Assembly: GCA_027034115.1 (NCBI GenBank)
Contig: JALVJB010000193.1
Span: 1 to 7,179 of the forward strand
Reading direction: 5' to 3'
Origin: Acidilobaceae archaeon
GTDB lineage: Archaea; Thermoproteota; Thermoprotei_A; Sulfolobales; Acidilobaceae
DNA length: 7,179 nt
Made by a program: the position numbers and the translations under genes. Positions 1 through 5,511 of this stretch are shown here, in pieces (within the stretch, counting starts at the first letter, position 1; the number at the start of each line of letters is the position of its first letter). The notes beneath the pieces were generated by a model. The model was not told the DNA's origin, ran no database searches, and was given only the letters and a program-made list of their open reading frames with translations.

Positions 1-9
1 GGAGTTAGA

Positions 10-1440
10 TTGCTCTTCGGTAACCCGGTGACTAGAAGCATACTGAGAACATCCATTAAAGAGTACGAGTGCAAGTATGACGGAGACGGTACTAAGAGGT
101 ATACCCTGCTCTACCACGTGCTGTCGCAGCTAGCAGGAGAACAAGTCTCATGCCCCGTCACAGCTAGGTTCGCATCCGCCCTTATGAGGGCGACTATTAG
201 GCTAGGTGTATGGTTGCTGAAGGGAGACATGGAGAAGGCGAGGGAGGCCCTAAGAGATCCCGCTGTGAGGCGAGGGATAGCCCTAGTATTCAAGGGACTA
301 GCGCTCTACGGGGTAACAGTGCCCCAGAAGATGCCTGCCCCATTCCTCATAGTCTGGAACTTCACGAACATGTGCAACCTACGGTGCATGCACTGCTACC
401 AGAGAGCTGACAAGCCCACCCCCGACGAGCTAACCCTCGAGGAGAAGCTACGAGTAGTAGACCAGCTCGACAAGGCTGGCGTAGCCGCAGTAGCCCTAAG
501 CGGTGGAGAACCAACGATACACCCGGACTTCCTCCGCATCGTAAGGGAGCTGTCGAGCAGGGGAATATACACGGCTGTCGCCACCAACGGGACAAGGTTC
601 GCCGACATTAACTTCCTCAAGAAGGCCGTAGATGCCGGGTTGAGATACGTAGAGGTCTCCCTAGATAGTGCTAAGCCGGAGAAGCACGACAGGTTTAGGG
701 GAGTGAAGGGCGCGTGGAAGCTCGCGGTTAAGGCTTTGGAGAATGCAGTGAAGCTAGGAGTAAACCATGCGATGGCGGTCACGATAACGAAGCTCAACGT
801 AGACGAGATAGACGACCTGCTGGACCTGGCTGAGTCTATAGGCGTCAAGAGGGTGATCTTCTTCAACTTCGTCCCAGTCGGGAGGGGAGAGGAGAACGCC
901 TGGCTAGACCTCTCCCCCGAGGAGAGGGAGGAGATACTCAGGAAAATGTACAAGGAGTTCAAGAAGAGAGGCATAGAGATAGCAAGCACAGCCCCACAAT
1001 ACGGGAGAGTAGCCCTCCAGTTAAGCGGCGGCGAAGAAGTAGCTCCAACACACTTCTACATGGGCAATGACAAGATAGTGAAGGCACTCGCAGAGTTCAT
1101 AGGCGGGTGCGGAGCCGGGAGAATCTATGCGGCCATCCAGCCAAACGGCGACGTGACGCCCTGCGTTTTCCTCCCCATAAAAGTGGGCAACCTAAGAGAG
1201 AAAACCTTCTGGGACATCTGGGAGAACTCACCGCTCTTCAAGCAATTGAGGAACAGGGAGCTACTCAAAGGCTTCTGCGGCAAGTGCCCCTACAAGTACA
1301 TTTGCGGAGGCTGCCGTGCCAGAGCCTACGCCTACTACGGAGACCCGCTCGCCCCTGACCCCGGATGCATTCTAAACAAGGCAGAGTGGGAGAAGATAGT
1401 CTCGAAACACCACATTAGGCTAGTCCAGACTCCACGATAA
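10..1440 (+). CDS. Radical SAM/SPASM domain protein, substrate unknown
   Basis: A 476-residue radical SAM enzyme that should reductively cleave S-adenosylmethionine at a [4Fe-4S] cluster. Seen: the CxxxCxxC cluster motif CNLRCMHC (C122, C126, C129), the SAM-binding GGEP (165-168), ATNG (191-194) and VEVSLDS (214-220). A C-terminal SPASM region carries C367, C385, then C423-x2-C426-x5-C432-x2-C435 and C453, enough for two auxiliary clusters. Residues 1-110 are a helical N-terminal extension (GNPVTRSIL..., ...DPAVRRGIALVFKGLALYG) of a kind I recall from archaeal SPASM proteins; it holds only two cysteines (C21, C48). SPASM enzymes modify peptides or proteins or build cofactors; nothing here fixes the substrate. 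AhbC/AhbD-type heme enzymes are also SPASM proteins, but the long N-terminus does not favour that. The start is a TTG with GGAG 5 bases upstream; the frame stays open to the window edge, so the true start may lie further left. The 3' end overlaps the convergent rhomboid gene by 26 bases. Confidence 0.9.
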   Translation: MLFGNPVTRSILRTSIKEYECKYDGDGTKRYTLLYHVLSQLAGEQVSCPVTARFASALMRATIRLGVWLLKGDMEKAREALRDPAVRRGIALVFKGLALYGVTVPQKMPAPFLIVWNFTNMCNLRCMHCYQRADKPTPDELTLEEKLRVVDQLDKAGVAAVALSGGEPTIHPDFLRIVRELSSRGIYTAVATNGTRFADINFLKKAVDAGLRYVEVSLDSAKPEKHDRFRGVKGAWKLAVKALENAVKLGVNHAMAVTITKLNVDEIDDLLDLAESIGVKRVIFFNFVPVGRGEENAWLDLSPEEREEILRKMYKEFKKRGIEIASTAPQYGRVALQLSGGEEVAPTHFYMGNDKIVKALAEFIGGCGAGRIYAAIQPNGDVTPCVFLPIKVGNLREKTFWDIWENSPLFKQLRNRELLKGFCGKCPYKYICGGCRARAYAYYGDPLAPDPGCILNKAEWEKIVSKHHIRLVQTPR

Positions 1441-2188
1441 AATTCCTCCCTTTATAATACCTGTAAAGCCTCTTTCTAGGGGCGAATAACGGTGATAGCG
1501 CCATGCCAGTTAGGAATCCGCCTATATGGGCCCAGAAAGCCACTCCGGCCTGAACCCCGGTGAAGACTACTGTTAGCCCCATCCATAACTGGAAAAGGAA
1601 CCATATTACAATGTAGAGGGCGGCTGGCATCCTTAAGGGTATCGGGATGTAGCCCCAGAAGGTTAGAACCTCGACCTCACTAGTAGGGAATAAGAGTAGG
1701 TAGGCTCCGAGAACGCCGCTTATTGCTCCAGACGCTCCTATGGCCGGCACTAAGTAGGGATTTACTCCGCTGTTGAAAGCAGCGTTCAGTATCATATTAC
1801 CAGGCATGAGGGCTATACTGGCGAGGTGGAAGAGTGTCGCTCCTACACCGGACAGCAGGTAAAAAACCAGGTATCTAGCCCTCCCCATAGCCCTCTCCAC
1901 ATCGTCCCCGAAGATGTAGAGGTATAGCATGTTGCCGAGCAAGTGCATAAGCCCTGCGTGTAGGAACATTGAAGTTATCACTGATTCCAGGTTTCTCCCG
2001 GCTAGGAGTCTAGCTGGCACCGTTCCGAGGGCGAATACTACCTCGTCATAGCTTTGAGCCCCGGGCAGGAGAAGCCAGGGCACGGTTATACCAATAAAGA
2101 ATATTATAATATTTAATAGTATTATTGTAGTATTAATTAAGGGGAACTCCCTCTTCTCCGGCATACCAGTATCAGCGACTGGGAGCAC
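1415..2188 (-). CDS. Rhomboid family intramembrane serine protease
   Basis: A 257-residue membrane protease of the rhomboid (S54) family, which cuts transmembrane segments of substrate proteins inside the lipid bilayer. Seen: the N-terminal MLPVADTGMPEKREFPLIN resembles the usual 'IPLRDT...RFPxVN' lead-in, followed by about six hydrophobic segments. The HAGLMHLLGN motif (H77, H82, N86) matches the conserved HxxxxHxxxN loop and helix. The catalytic serine is S153 in GASGAISG and the catalytic histidine is H221 in AFWAHIGGFLTGM, so the Ser/His dyad is intact. Length is normal for a compact archaeal rhomboid. The GTG start is chosen because it keeps the conserved IPLRDT-like lead and has AAGGTG 7 bases upstream; an ATG at position 2164 (minus strand) is the alternative. 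The gene is transcribed away from ctaB through a shared divergent promoter. Its natural substrate cannot be read from this context. Confidence 0.96.
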   Translation of the reverse strand: MLPVADTGMPEKREFPLINTTIILLNIIIFFIGITVPWLLLPGAQSYDEVVFALGTVPARLLAGRNLESVITSMFLHAGLMHLLGNMLYLYIFGDDVERAMGRARYLVFYLLSGVGATLFHLASIALMPGNMILNAAFNSGVNPYLVPAIGASGAISGVLGAYLLLFPTSEVEVLTFWGYIPIPLRMPAALYIVIWFLFQLWMGLTVVFTGVQAGVAFWAHIGGFLTGMALSPLFAPRKRLYRYYKGRNFIVESGLA

Positions 2189-2195
2189 CGAGTGG

Positions 2196-2201
2196 CACCT
2201 T
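2196..2201 (-). promoter_or_regulatory. Ribosome binding site of the rhomboid gene
   Basis: AAGGTG on the minus strand, 7 bases before the GTG at 2188. It supports that GTG over the in-frame ATG 24 bases further downstream, which has no comparable purine-rich site. Confidence 0.6.
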
Positions 2202-2208
2202 ACACCCG

Positions 2209-2262
2209 CGTCATCATGCCTAGTATTAATCCATAATTTATAGGACGCGTAGCATGATGCCG
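2209..2262. promoter_or_regulatory. Symmetric divergent promoter with inverted-repeat arms
   Basis: The 113-base gap between the rhomboid gene and ctaB has one AT-rich core at 2233-2242 that reads as a TATA box on both strands (ATTTATA on plus, TATAAAT on minus). It is flanked by arms CATCATGC (2212-2219) and GCATGATG (2252-2259). After one mismatch, two more pairs (CG/CG) extend the arms to 2209-2219 and 2252-2262. The symmetry centre, 2235.5, falls inside the TATA core, and each arm lies where an archaeal start site about 25 bases from the TATA box is expected. A shared regulator or simply mirrored promoter architecture would both fit; the operator role is inference. Confidence 0.5.
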
Positions 2263-2301
2263 AGTCTGGGGGAGTAGTACAGGATAGTCGGCCGGGGAAG
2301 G

Positions 2302-3177
2302 ATGAATAATATGATCAATAAAATAAGATCAATAATATTAATGATGAAGCCGAAGCAGCTCGTGTTACTTATGATAACAATGTACGGCTCATACTTTATA
2401 GCTAAAGGCCCCCTGGACCCCCTACGGTTAATCCTGCTCACACTCGTGGGAATAGGATCAGCTGGTGGTGTAACAGCTCTTAACATGTACCTAGAATATG
2501 ATATCGACTCAGTTATGAGGCGGACTAGAAACAGGCCTCTACCAGCAAGGGCTTTGAATCCTAGCGAGGCCCTCGCGGCCATAACGTTCCTTATTCTTCT
2601 AGGAGTAATATCAGGATATTTAATTAATAAATATGTTGCATTCGCCGCTCTCACAGGCCTATACTTCGACATAATCGCCTACACCGAGCTAGCAAAGAGG
2701 CGGACCGAGTGGGCCCTCCTCTTCGGGAGCGTAGCTGGAAGCATGCCAGCCCTAGGCGGATGGGCGGCGGGTAACGGCTCTATCACGCTCACAGGCCTCC
2801 TCCTAGCGGCTATTGTATATGTCTGGCAGCCGCTCCATGTCGCATTCATTCACTACTATTATGAAGATGACTATCAGCGTGCAGGTATCCCCACTATACC
2901 CACAAAGCTTGGCTATAAGGCGTTCGCTAAACTAGCAATATCCTCGATAGCACTATCTATTACGTTAATATGGATTATTACACTATTACTAGGTAGAGGC
3001 TGCGCGACTGCCACGCTCTCAACCCTGCTGGGAATTGGCGCGCTAGTATCTGTTGCCAGGTTTCTAAACAACCCGTCGAGAGAGGCTGCTAGGAGAATGA
3101 TTAAGTTTGCGAGCCCGCTTGTAGGAGTATTCTTCATATTGCTACCAATAGAAATAATATTAAGTAATGTTATATAA
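2302..3177 (+). CDS. ctaB: Protoheme IX farnesyltransferase (heme O synthase, CtaB/CyoE type)
   Basis: A 291-residue UbiA-superfamily membrane prenyltransferase. CtaB attaches the farnesyl group of farnesyl diphosphate (possibly geranylgeranyl in archaea) to the heme b vinyl group, giving heme O for heme-copper oxidases. Seen: the first diphosphate/Mg motif at 61-80, NMYLEYDIDSVMRRTRNRPL, matches the CyoE/CtaB signature with E65 in place of the usual first Asp. YTELAKRRTEWALLFGSVAG (127-146) and MPALGGWAAG (148-157) match the CtaB-specific block, and the second acidic motif is YYYEDDYQRAGIPTIP (185-200). The usual PPH before it reads PLH (177-179). About eight to nine hydrophobic segments cover the rest. 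ATG at 2302 is preceded directly by GGAAGG; a second ATG at 2311 sits 9 bases from that site and may be the true start. It lies 4 bases before the next gene, suggesting an operon. A general UbiA prenyltransferase is less likely given the RTRNRPL and WQPLH blocks. Confidence 0.93.
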   Translation: MNNMINKIRSIILMMKPKQLVLLMITMYGSYFIAKGPLDPLRLILLTLVGIGSAGGVTALNMYLEYDIDSVMRRTRNRPLPARALNPSEALAAITFLILLGVISGYLINKYVAFAALTGLYFDIIAYTELAKRRTEWALLFGSVAGSMPALGGWAAGNGSITLTGLLLAAIVYVWQPLHVAFIHYYYEDDYQRAGIPTIPTKLGYKAFAKLAISSIALSITLIWIITLLLGRGCATATLSTLLGIGALVSVARFLNNPSREAARRMIKFASPLVGVFFILLPIEIILSNVI

Positions 3178-3181
3178 ATAG

Positions 3182-3916
3182 GTGGTGGGCGTGCGCGAGT
3201 GCTTGGAAGAGTTACCCTCGTGCCTGCTAACAGCTTCTAGTGGAGGCATATTACTACTTACGTTCATATGGAATAATATTATTTTAATTTTATCTTATGT
3301 TATAGTTATCCTGTCCCTGGGCCTCGCGTTGTACTTCTCTAGAGGATCTACGATGAAATTCTCAATTATTTTACTTTCAATTATTTTTATTTTACTTTCA
3401 ATTATTGGGAGTTTGAATATGGCAATTATAACATTATATATATTAATTATAATAGTTATATATAAAATGGAGGATCTTCGACCAGGTCTCTCCCTACTCC
3501 CAATGGGCGAGCTGGCTTTCTACTTGCATGGCGGGAGCGAGTGGGCTAGGGTCTACTCGGGAGCCGTTATCCTTCTCGCATCCCTTCTAGCGTACCTAGA
3601 AAGTGGCCGGGGTCATTCATTAATGCTTAGCACAGTAGCTCCCCTAGTGCTGTTTTTCCCACCAGTAGTCGACGCAGCGGCCGCGGTCTCATCACTGGGT
3701 TTAGCTCTAGTCTTGTCCGGTATCGTCGGGAAGTCCGCATGCCCGTTCACAATGGATTCGGGGATGGTTTTCGCAGGGGTAGTTTTATCGATTGTAGGAG
3801 TTCTTCTAGGGATTATGGGTGTAGCGTTATGGTTCCCGATATGGGTTACAGGGTTCCTCTATTTAGAAGCTGGGATTCTAGTTCCGCTAAGAACTCCCGG
3901 TACCGTCTCTTCTTAG
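3182..3916 (+). CDS. Unrecognised multi-spanning membrane protein
   Basis: A 244-residue protein I do not recognise. It starts 4 bases after ctaB and is probably translated from the same transcript. Seen: hydrophobic segments at roughly 21-52, 58-76, 79-95, 125-139, 150-163, 165-183 and 195-232, giving about seven to nine membrane passes. A more polar loop lies at 96-124 (MEDLRPGLSLLPMGELAFYLHGGSEW). GTG at 3182 is the longest start; GTG at 3191 is better placed behind the GGTGG at 3181-3185 and is my preferred translation start. Segment 58-76 is coded by very AT-rich DNA with a 21-base tandem duplication. The gene overlaps the end of convergent moaA by 71 bases. Its position suggests a role linked to heme O or oxidase assembly, but that is guilt by association. 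It lacks the paired histidines expected of a CtaA heme A synthase (only H116 and H145). Confidence 0.75.
   Translation: MVGVRECLEELPSCLLTASSGGILLLTFIWNNIILILSYVIVILSLGLALYFSRGSTMKFSIILLSIIFILLSIIGSLNMAIITLYILIIIVIYKMEDLRPGLSLLPMGELAFYLHGGSEWARVYSGAVILLASLLAYLESGRGHSLMLSTVAPLVLFFPPVVDAAAAVSSLGLALVLSGIVGKSACPFTMDSGMVFAGVVLSIVGVLLGIMGVALWFPIWVTGFLYLEAGILVPLRTPGTVSS
3359..3407 (+). repeat. AT-rich tandem duplication, 21-base period, inside the membrane gene
   Basis: TTTTACTTTCAATTATT occurs at 3369-3385 and again at 3390-3406, and TCAATTATT occurs three times (3362, 3378, 3399). The 21-base period keeps the frame and yields the repeated heptad-like protein pattern SIILLSI / FILLSII within a membrane segment. 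It is likely slippage or duplication tolerated because the segment only needs to stay hydrophobic. Confidence 0.8.
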
Positions 3917-4949
3917 GTATGTCTATTCTCAGGGATTGAACTACATTATTGTAATTTAATTTTTTCACACCGTCTTGCCTTATCTGTGGGAGGAAGAAAG
4001 GTTTTCTCATTGAATTCACTTTTAATATTAGCCTGACAGCGTTTAATATCCGCTCTTCAGGGGTCCCTCTGCGTATCGCCGGTAGTAGGGTAGGCCTTTT
4101 CCCACTCCAGTTAAGGCAGGGGGATAGGTCGCCGAAGGGTCCTACTCGTATCCGGGTGCATCCGAGGCAGAACATTGGGTTCCCGTAGGGTTTCACAATT
4201 TCTACTCTGCCCCCGTTGGGCAGCGTGTAGATCGGCCTGTTATGGAGTTTCCTCCTTGTTAGCCTAGCTCCACGCTGGACGAGTTTCCTCTCTATTAATA
4301 TTAATGGATAATAATATTTCTTAAAGAATTTGGCGCCGAGGCCGACAGGGTGTAGCTCGATGAGTTGGAGTGTAGCATTATTTCTCCAGGCATAGTCTAT
4401 AAGGTCGAATACCTCGTCATCATTCACTCCGCGGAGTATTACGGCGTTCAGCTTCAGTGGGAGCCTAAAATCTTTAACTATATTAATATTATTTTTAATT
4501 AAATTGAGTGCATCGACCCCGGTTATGAACCTATACCTCTCTCGGCGGAGGCTATGAAGCGATACGTTGACTCTATCCAAGCCCGCCTCCACTAGCTCTC
4601 CAAGATATTTCCCTAAAAGGTAACCGTTAGTTGTCATCGAGATCTCAGCGCTAGGGTTACCCCTTCTAAGCTCGCTAATAACACTGACAATATCATTTCT
4701 TACTAAAGGCTCGCCTCCAGTAACCTTAAACGAATCTATTCCTAAGTAGTATGCGGCCCTCGAGATGACATAGTAGTCCTCCGGTTTGAGAAGCGGGGAG
4801 AGTGACCCAGGCTTCACAGGTCCCGAGAGAGGCTCCCCTTCAATATGGCAGAAAATGCATGAGTAATTACACTCTGCTGTGACAGCGAGCCTAAGGTTCT
4901 CCAGCGGCCGGCCATAAGCGTCAGTTACCCGGCGCAAATTATCCACCAC
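3846..4949 (-). CDS. moaA: GTP 3',8-cyclase (molybdenum/tungsten cofactor biosynthesis protein MoaA)
   Basis: A 367-residue radical SAM enzyme that turns GTP into 3',8-cyclo-7,8-dihydro-GTP, the first step of molybdopterin/tungstopterin synthesis (the product goes to MoaC). Seen: N-terminal cluster CNYSCIFC (C27, C31, C34), KVTGGEPLVR (75-84), MTTNGYL (105-111), VNVSLHSL (127-134), LKLNAVILRGVNDDE (165-179) and LQLIELHPVG (194-203). The MoaA-specific second cluster is C261-x2-C264-x13-C278, with the RIRVGPFGD arginines between that contact GTP in this family. GTG at 4949 (a second GTG follows at once) is set by the ORF and the lead sequence; the nearest purine-rich stretch is about 10-20 bases upstream. 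The protein is longer than usual: about 45 residues follow the normal end region and lack the C-terminal Gly-Gly described as important in bacterial MoaA. This tail overlaps the convergent membrane gene. Tungsten or molybdenum oxidoreductases would be the end users. Confidence 0.94.
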   Translation of the reverse strand: MVDNLRRVTDAYGRPLENLRLAVTAECNYSCIFCHIEGEPLSGPVKPGSLSPLLKPEDYYVISRAAYYLGIDSFKVTGGEPLVRNDIVSVISELRRGNPSAEISMTTNGYLLGKYLGELVEAGLDRVNVSLHSLRRERYRFITGVDALNLIKNNINIVKDFRLPLKLNAVILRGVNDDEVFDLIDYAWRNNATLQLIELHPVGLGAKFFKKYYYPLILIERKLVQRGARLTRRKLHNRPIYTLPNGGRVEIVKPYGNPMFCLGCTRIRVGPFGDLSPCLNWSGKRPTLLPAIRRGTPEERILNAVRLILKVNSMRKPFFLPQIRQDGVKKLNYNNVVQSLRIDIPKKRRYREFLAELESQLLNRGTL

Positions 4950-5001
4950 TTATCAGCCAGCTCCTACCTCATCCTGGACCTCGTCGACACTATTCAGACC
5001 C

Positions 5002-5339
5002 GGCCACGGCCCCGGCTATAACCCGCCTTCTGTACTACGGCGGCATTGGACTCAGCGGGCGCCCCCCCGAGGCCCTCGCGCGGGGCCTCCTCGGCCTCGG
5101 GCCTTGCTCCGCCGGGGGCGGCCGTTTCACCGCATCCCCAGACCTCCTCGGCCGGTTACTGCCTCACGGTTGCCCGTGAGGCCTCGCGGCGTCATGGTCA
5201 CGGGGTCTGGGGCCGTGTCGTTTCTGTGCCGTTGCCGTGGGTGTCACCCACGCCCCTTTCGGGGCCCGGCTCCCGCGGGGAGGGCGGAGTTTCCTCAGCT
5301 CCTCTTCGGAGCCGTCGGCCGCCAGCCGGGGCCGCGGCC
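5002..5339 (-). ncRNA. rnpB: RNase P RNA, archaeal type A
   Basis: The catalytic RNA of RNase P, which trims 5' leaders from pre-tRNAs together with several archaeal proteins. Read on the minus strand. P1 is a 16-pair helix joining 5324-5339 to 5002-5017 with a single G-U; P2 pairs GGCGGC (5318-5323) with GCCGCC (5039-5044). A GCTCC/GGAGC hairpin forms P3. The two halves of universal P4 are present: GAGGAAACTCCGCCC (5282-5296) and ACAGAAGGCGGGTTAT (5018-5033). They pair with a bulged U and show base changes on both sides relative to the E. coli helix. ACAGAAACGACAC (5216-5228), GATGCGGTGAAACGG, GGAGCAAGGCC and the block before P2' also match conserved regions. The specificity domain is present: P10 CCCCAGACC/GGTCTGGGG (5204-5212 with 5136-5144) and P12, a 9-pair stem with a GCAA loop (5161-5182). 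Ends are set from P1; the mature ends may differ by a few bases. Confidence 0.97.
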
Positions 5340-5365
5340 TTTTGTAGACGGTCTTAACCGCTTCT

Positions 5366-5373
5366 CTTATATC
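5366..5373 (-). promoter_or_regulatory. Likely TATA box of rnpB
   Basis: GATATAAG on the minus strand, centred about 29 bases upstream of the 5' end of the P1 helix at 5339. This is the usual archaeal TATA-to-start distance and independently supports the placed 5' end. No clear purine-rich BRE stands out upstream. Confidence 0.6.
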
Positions 5374-5378
5374 TGAGT

Positions 5379-5438
5379 ATTACCGGGGTCTCCCCCTTTA
5401 GTCTGCCTTACTGAGTAGAGTCTAACCGGCCCGGTAAT
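5379..5438. repeat. Spaced inverted repeat between rnpB and the GHL6-like gene
   Basis: ATTACCGGG at 5379-5387 and its exact complement CCCGGTAAT at 5430-5438, 42 bases apart, in the divergent intergenic region. The left arm begins six bases upstream of the rnpB TATA-like box. CTGAGTA also occurs as a direct repeat (5373-5379 and 5411-5417). No function is assignable; a regulator site pair or a weak RNA stem are both possible. Confidence 0.4.
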
Positions 5439-5451
5439 GCACGCTGGAGTA

Positions 5452-5462
5452 AGATAATTAAT
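5452..5462 (+). promoter_or_regulatory. Candidate TATA box of the GHL6-like gene
   Basis: AGATAATTAAT is the only AT-rich stretch in the 135 bases upstream of the 5512 ATG. A start about 26 bases downstream would fall near 5483, giving a leader of about 29 bases. The leader contains GGGTG (5487-5491), which is rather far from the ATG to act as a standard ribosome binding site. Confidence 0.4.
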
Positions 5463-5467
5463 CCCAA

Positions 5468-5479
5468 CCCTCTAGAGGG
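5468..5479. promoter_or_regulatory. Perfect 12-base palindrome, candidate operator
   Basis: CCCTCTAGAGGG is perfectly self-complementary. It sits just downstream of the candidate TATA element and just before the predicted start site of the GHL6-like gene, which is where dimeric archaeal repressors often bind. The operator role is inferred from position and symmetry only. Confidence 0.4.
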
Positions 5480-5511
5480 CATCCAGCGGGTGCGATGCTA
5501 CAAGCCCATGA

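Noticed and set aside
396..989. A 197-codon minus-strand open frame inside the radical SAM gene
   Set aside because: Serine-rich, motif-free shadow of a gene with clear cluster and SAM motifs; no promoter or ribosome site seen.
2184..2218. Possible C/D box sRNA on the minus strand (ATGATGA near 2217, CTGA in the start of the rhomboid gene)
   Set aside because: No convincing internal D' and C' boxes at the required spacing, and the C-box-like bases are part of the inverted-repeat arm.
2238..2672. A 144-codon minus-strand open frame across the start of ctaB
   Set aside because: Antisense to a well-supported gene and runs into the divergent promoter; no recognisable domain.
3182..3916. Heme A synthase (CtaA) as identity of the gene after ctaB
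   Set aside because: CtaA needs conserved heme-ligand histidines in membrane helices; only two histidines are present and both are in loops.
5046..5376. Two overlapping plus-strand open frames (5046-5357 and 5104-5376) rich in Pro, Gly, Arg and Ala
   Set aside because: They are antisense to rnpB; their lack of stop codons comes from the high GC of the structured RNA, whose helices and conserved blocks explain the sequence fully.
5439..5456. Tiny open frame starting ATG at 5437 in the intergenic region
   Set aside because: Only six codons before a TAA and no ribosome binding site.
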